DNA of 64,000 bases, from positions 1-64,000 of the forward strand of contig JASMDX010000017.1 of assembly GCA_030752605.1 (NCBI GenBank), in the 5' to 3' direction. This document shows, piece after piece, positions 61,308-64,000 of the stretch; the first letter of the stretch is position 1; every line of letters begins with the position of its first letter. The stretch is from GCA-2731375 sp002731375 (GTDB lineage Bacteria > Pseudomonadota > Alphaproteobacteria > GCA-2731375). The translations under genes were made by a program, and so were the position numbers. Under the pieces are notes generated by a model. That model did not search any database, was not told the DNA's origin, and saw nothing but the letters and a program-made list of their open reading frames with translations.

Positions 61308-62909
61308 TTGGCCGAGCGTGATACCCGGATCCTTGCGGATCTGATCGCTACCAAGGCGGAGGCGCAACCGGACCTGGATGTGGTTACATTCGAGGGCGGC
61401 GGCAAGTTCGAGGATGAAATCCGCACCTACGCTGAATTGTGGCGGAACGGCAATTGGGTCGCCGCCGAACTGATTGAGCGGGGCATGGCGCCTGGCGACC
61501 GCTTTGCCACGATGATGCGCAACCACGCGGAATTCGTTGATATCATGGTGGGCGCATCCATTTCGGCTTGCGTCTATGTACCCATTGATCCGCGCACCCG
61601 TGGCGCCAAGCTTGCCTATACTTTGAATAATTCCGAGTGCAAGGGCATCATCTGTGCCGACTATTGCCTCGACCAGGTGGTCGAGATCCAGGCGCAACTG
61701 CCGAACCTGGAATGGGTTCTGGTGATGGCCAGCGAGGATGGCCCGGGACAAACGCTCATGGCGGAGGCCGTAGGCGCGGCGGATCTGGCCTGCGTCTACG
61801 CGCGCCCGGAGGTCAGCGTGAATAGCCGCCTGAGCGGCCCTTCGGATCCCTTGCAAATCCTTTATACATCAGGCACCACGGGCGACCCCAAGGGCGTAGT
61901 CTTCCGCAATGGCCGCTTTGGCGGTCTGGGCTCAATCTTCCCATTCGAGGCCGGCGACCGGCCTTATACAGGCCTTTCCTTGACTCATGGTAATGCGCAG
62001 ATGCTGACCCTGGGCAGCAGTCTGGCCATGAGCATGCGCTGCATCATCTCCCGCCGTTTCACCAAGTCGCGGCTTTGGGATATCACCCGGCAGTATGGCG
62101 CCACGGTGTTCAATCTTTTGGGCGGCATGACGGCGGCGGTCTATGCCGAACCGGAACAGGACAATGACGGCGACAATCCGGTACGTTTTGTCATTTCCGC
62201 CGGCATGCCCGCGACCATCTGGGAAAAGTTCGAACAGCGCTTTAGTGTCGATATTTTTGAATTCTACGGCGCTATCGAGGGTGGCCTGGCATTCAAACCC
62301 ATTGGCGTTGGTCCCATCGGCAGCTTTGGCAAGGCGCCCAAGGGTTTAGAAATGTGGATTGTCGACGAGGAAGGCCGGGAATGTGCCCCCGGTGTCATGG
62401 GTGAGATCATCTCCCGGCCCATCAAGGGCCCGGCACCGGCGGTGGAATATTTTAAGAATACCGAGGCCTCCACCAAGAAGACCGAGGGCGGCTGGCTGCG
62501 CAGTGGTGACATCGGCCATGCAGACGAAGACGGCTGGTTGTTCTTCGACTACCGCAAGGGCGGGGGCCTTCGCCACAACGGCGACTTCGTCAATCCTGGC
62601 TTTGTCGAACAAGCCATTGCCGAGCATCCGGATGTGGACGACGTTTTTGTTTATGGCGTGCCGCCGGCCTCCGGCGCGCCGGGTGAAAAGGATGTCGTCG
62701 CTGCCGTGGTGGCGGTGGATGGCGCCAGTTTGGAGCCGCAATCGGTCTTCGCCATTTGCCGCCGTGAGTTGGAAGCCAACTTCGTGCCGAGCTATCTGCA
62801 AGTGCTGGCGGAAATTCCCAAGACGGCTTCGGAAAAGCCTCAGGAACGGTTCCTGCTGGACGCTTTCGGCCCCGATGCCCCGAATGTGCATTCCGAACAG
62901 CTGGGATAA
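61308..62909 (+). CDS. AMP-forming acyl-CoA synthetase (CaiC/FadD-like)
   Basis: 533-residue ANL enzyme starting at TTG 61308 with TAGGAG upstream. The P-loop-like ILYTSGTTGDPKGVVF is at ~183-198, EFYGAIEGGL near 319-328 and GWLRSGDIGHADEDGWLFF near 394-412 are the later core motifs. It would activate a carboxylic acid to its CoA thioester with ATP. The C-terminal DYRKGGGLRHNGDFVNP hinge region matches carnitine/crotonobetaine-CoA ligase relatives. It follows the thiolase by 10 bp and overlaps the methyltransferase, so it should act at the head of this pathway. Confidence 0.92.
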   Translation: MAERDTRILADLIATKAEAQPDLDVVTFEGGGKFEDEIRTYAELWRNGNWVAAELIERGMAPGDRFATMMRNHAEFVDIMVGASISACVYVPIDPRTRGAKLAYTLNNSECKGIICADYCLDQVVEIQAQLPNLEWVLVMASEDGPGQTLMAEAVGAADLACVYARPEVSVNSRLSGPSDPLQILYTSGTTGDPKGVVFRNGRFGGLGSIFPFEAGDRPYTGLSLTHGNAQMLTLGSSLAMSMRCIISRRFTKSRLWDITRQYGATVFNLLGGMTAAVYAEPEQDNDGDNPVRFVISAGMPATIWEKFEQRFSVDIFEFYGAIEGGLAFKPIGVGPIGSFGKAPKGLEMWIVDEEGRECAPGVMGEIISRPIKGPAPAVEYFKNTEASTKKTEGGWLRSGDIGHADEDGWLFFDYRKGGGLRHNGDFVNPGFVEQAIAEHPDVDDVFVYGVPPASGAPGEKDVVAAVVAVDGASLEPQSVFAICRRELEANFVPSYLQVLAEIPKTASEKPQERFLLDAFGPDAPNVHSEQLG

Positions 62910-63555
62910 TTTCTGCTCGCTGTGCGGCGGCATCAGAATCGCGGCCTATCATTCGGACAAGGTGCGTGATTATCTGCACTGCCTGACCTGCGATCTGGTC
63001 TTCGTGCCGCGCGCCCAGCACCTGTCGGCGGGGGCGGAAAAGGTCTATTACGACCTGCATGAAAACCAGCCGGACGACCCCGGCTACCGGCGTTTTCTCG
63101 ACCGTCTATTTAGGCCACTCAACCAACGCCTACCCGCCAACGCCACGGGCCTGGATTTTGGCTGTGGGCCGGGGCCAACCCTGTCGCGAATGTTTACTGA
63201 AGCTGGCCATGAAATGGCCGTTTACGATCTGCACTATGCACCGGACGAAACCGTTTTGCCTGGGTCTTATGATTTCATCACCTTGAGCGAGGTGGCTGAG
63301 CATCTGGCGGAACCGGGCCGGGAACTGGACCGGCTATGGGACAGTCTCCATCCCGGCGGCTGGCTTGGCGTCATGACCAAGCGGGTCCGTGATCGGGATG
63401 CGTTCAAGACCTGGCACTACATTACCGATCCGACCCACGTCAGCTATTTTTCCGAAGCCACCTTCCGATGGCTCGCTGCGCACTGGTCAGGCATGGGGCC
63501 TACGGCGGCCCTGACCATAGTGGGTAACGACGTGGTTTTGATCAACAAGGCTTGA
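62884..63555 (+). CDS. Class I SAM-dependent methyltransferase with N-terminal zinc-ribbon motif
   Basis: 223 residues from ATG 62884 (ATG 62875 gives three more), overlapping the ligase end by 26 bp in another frame. The N-terminus carries CSLCGG and CLTCDLVFV, two CxxC knuckles as in many Methyltransf_23 proteins. Motif I is LDFGCGPGPTLSRMF near 91-105, and SEVAEHL near 137 is motif II-like. PTHVSYFSEATFRWL near 191 closes the fold. Product and substrate are unknown; coupling with the ligase may be chance. Confidence 0.85.
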   Translation: MCIPNSWDNFCSLCGGIRIAAYHSDKVRDYLHCLTCDLVFVPRAQHLSAGAEKVYYDLHENQPDDPGYRRFLDRLFRPLNQRLPANATGLDFGCGPGPTLSRMFTEAGHEMAVYDLHYAPDETVLPGSYDFITLSEVAEHLAEPGRELDRLWDSLHPGGWLGVMTKRVRDRDAFKTWHYITDPTHVSYFSEATFRWLAAHWSGMGPTAALTIVGNDVVLINKA

Positions 63556-63565
63556 GTCAGATTCC

Positions 63566-64000
63566 CTAGCCGGCCAGGCCCAGGCGGTTGGCGATATTGT
63601 TCTTCTGCATATTGGAGGAGCCGCCGACGATGGGCATACCGATCAGATCCGTGACCGTCTGCATCATGTCGAACTCCTCGGACATGCCGTAGGCGCCCAG
63701 CACCCGTTGGCAGGCTAAACCGATTTCGACCCCCACATCGGCGATGAACAGCTTCGCCATGCTGGTTTCCACCGAGGCCGGGCGGCCCTGACTAACCAGC
63801 CAGGCGGCGTGATAGAGCATGTGACGGCAGGCTTCCAGTTTGGTCTTTGCCCCCACAAGTTCGTGGCGCACTGCCTGATGGCCACTGATCACGGTGCCGA
63901 ATTGTTTGCGCTGCTGGGCATATTCCCAGGCTTCTTCGACCGCCGACTGGGCTAGGCCGAAGGTCATGGCCGCGACCTCGACTTTTTCCACGTCCAGCGA
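63566..64000 (-). CDS. Acyl-CoA dehydrogenase, C-terminal part (cut by window edge)
   Basis: The minus-strand frame is open to the right edge; 144 residues are visible, ending GLAG. They are the C-terminal helical domain of an acyl-CoA dehydrogenase: AQQRKQFGTVISGHQAVRHE near the start with the FAD-contacting Arg/Gln, then QRVLGAYGMSEEF, and VGGSSNMQKNNIANRLGL, the family ending in which Glu of GTSEI reads Asn. It is convergent with the methyltransferase gene. Confidence 0.88.
   Translation of the reverse strand, partial: SLDVEKVEVAAMTFGLAQSAVEEAWEYAQQRKQFGTVISGHQAVRHELVGAKTKLEACRHMLYHAAWLVSQGRPASVETSMAKLFIADVGVEIGLACQRVLGAYGMSEEFDMMQTVTDLIGMPIVGGSSNMQKNNIANRLGLAG

Overview
The window is about 64 kb of GC-rich DNA from an alphaproteobacterium, probably Rhodospirillales-like. 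The lineage call rests on gene order and family types: an aroA-cmk-rpsA-sppA-ihfB-lapA run, then trpF-trpB-trpA-accD-folC, then addA-addB with a nucleotidyltransferase, plus a FYDLN-acid protein and a DUF1127 protein. I ran no database search; names come from motifs, lengths and gene order.

Region 1 (1-570) is the edge of an integrated element. The N-terminal part of a tyrosine integrase runs off the left end and lies just past the 3' end and terminator of a tRNA-Ala(GGC) gene. Region 2 (690-19800) is conserved housekeeping DNA: shikimate and tryptophan synthesis, CMP kinase, ribosomal protein S1, an SppA protease, the IHF beta subunit, acetyl-CoA carboxylase beta, folylpolyglutamate synthase, thioredoxin, AddAB recombination helicase-nuclease and a sugar nucleotidyltransferase.

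Region 3 (19900-47500) is accessory and rich in acyl-CoA metabolism. It has three related acyl-CoA dehydrogenases (two in tandem), a thiolase-like/DUF35 pair, SDRs, an enoyl-CoA hydratase, nitronate monooxygenase, a TauD-type dioxygenase and a GlcD-type FAD oxidase. Mixed in are Idi, an aldo/keto reductase, a class IV aminotransferase overlapping a sulfotransferase-like gene, an orphan ZnuA-like protein, Asd, an MFS carrier and a porin-like protein. It also holds decayed genes: a TPR fragment, an XRE-type HTH fragment and a membrane protein interrupted by an amber codon.

Region 4 (47500-64000) is the most interesting. A leaderless molybdopterin oxidoreductase and a fused four-cluster ferredoxin/NrfD-type membrane anchor are transcribed leftward. 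Divergent from them is a tight operon of thiolase-like protein, DUF35 protein, UbiD-type decarboxylase, thiamine-diphosphate enzyme and SDR. A deletion scar joining two truncated genes follows, then an operon of acyl-CoA dehydrogenase, nitroreductase-like protein, SCP-x-type thiolase, acyl-CoA ligase and a methyltransferase. I infer catabolism of a CoA-activated, perhaps aromatic, acid in which the membrane-anchored molybdoenzyme oxidises a cytoplasmic substrate. The substrate is unknown. No CRISPR array, rRNA gene or complete insertion sequence was seen.
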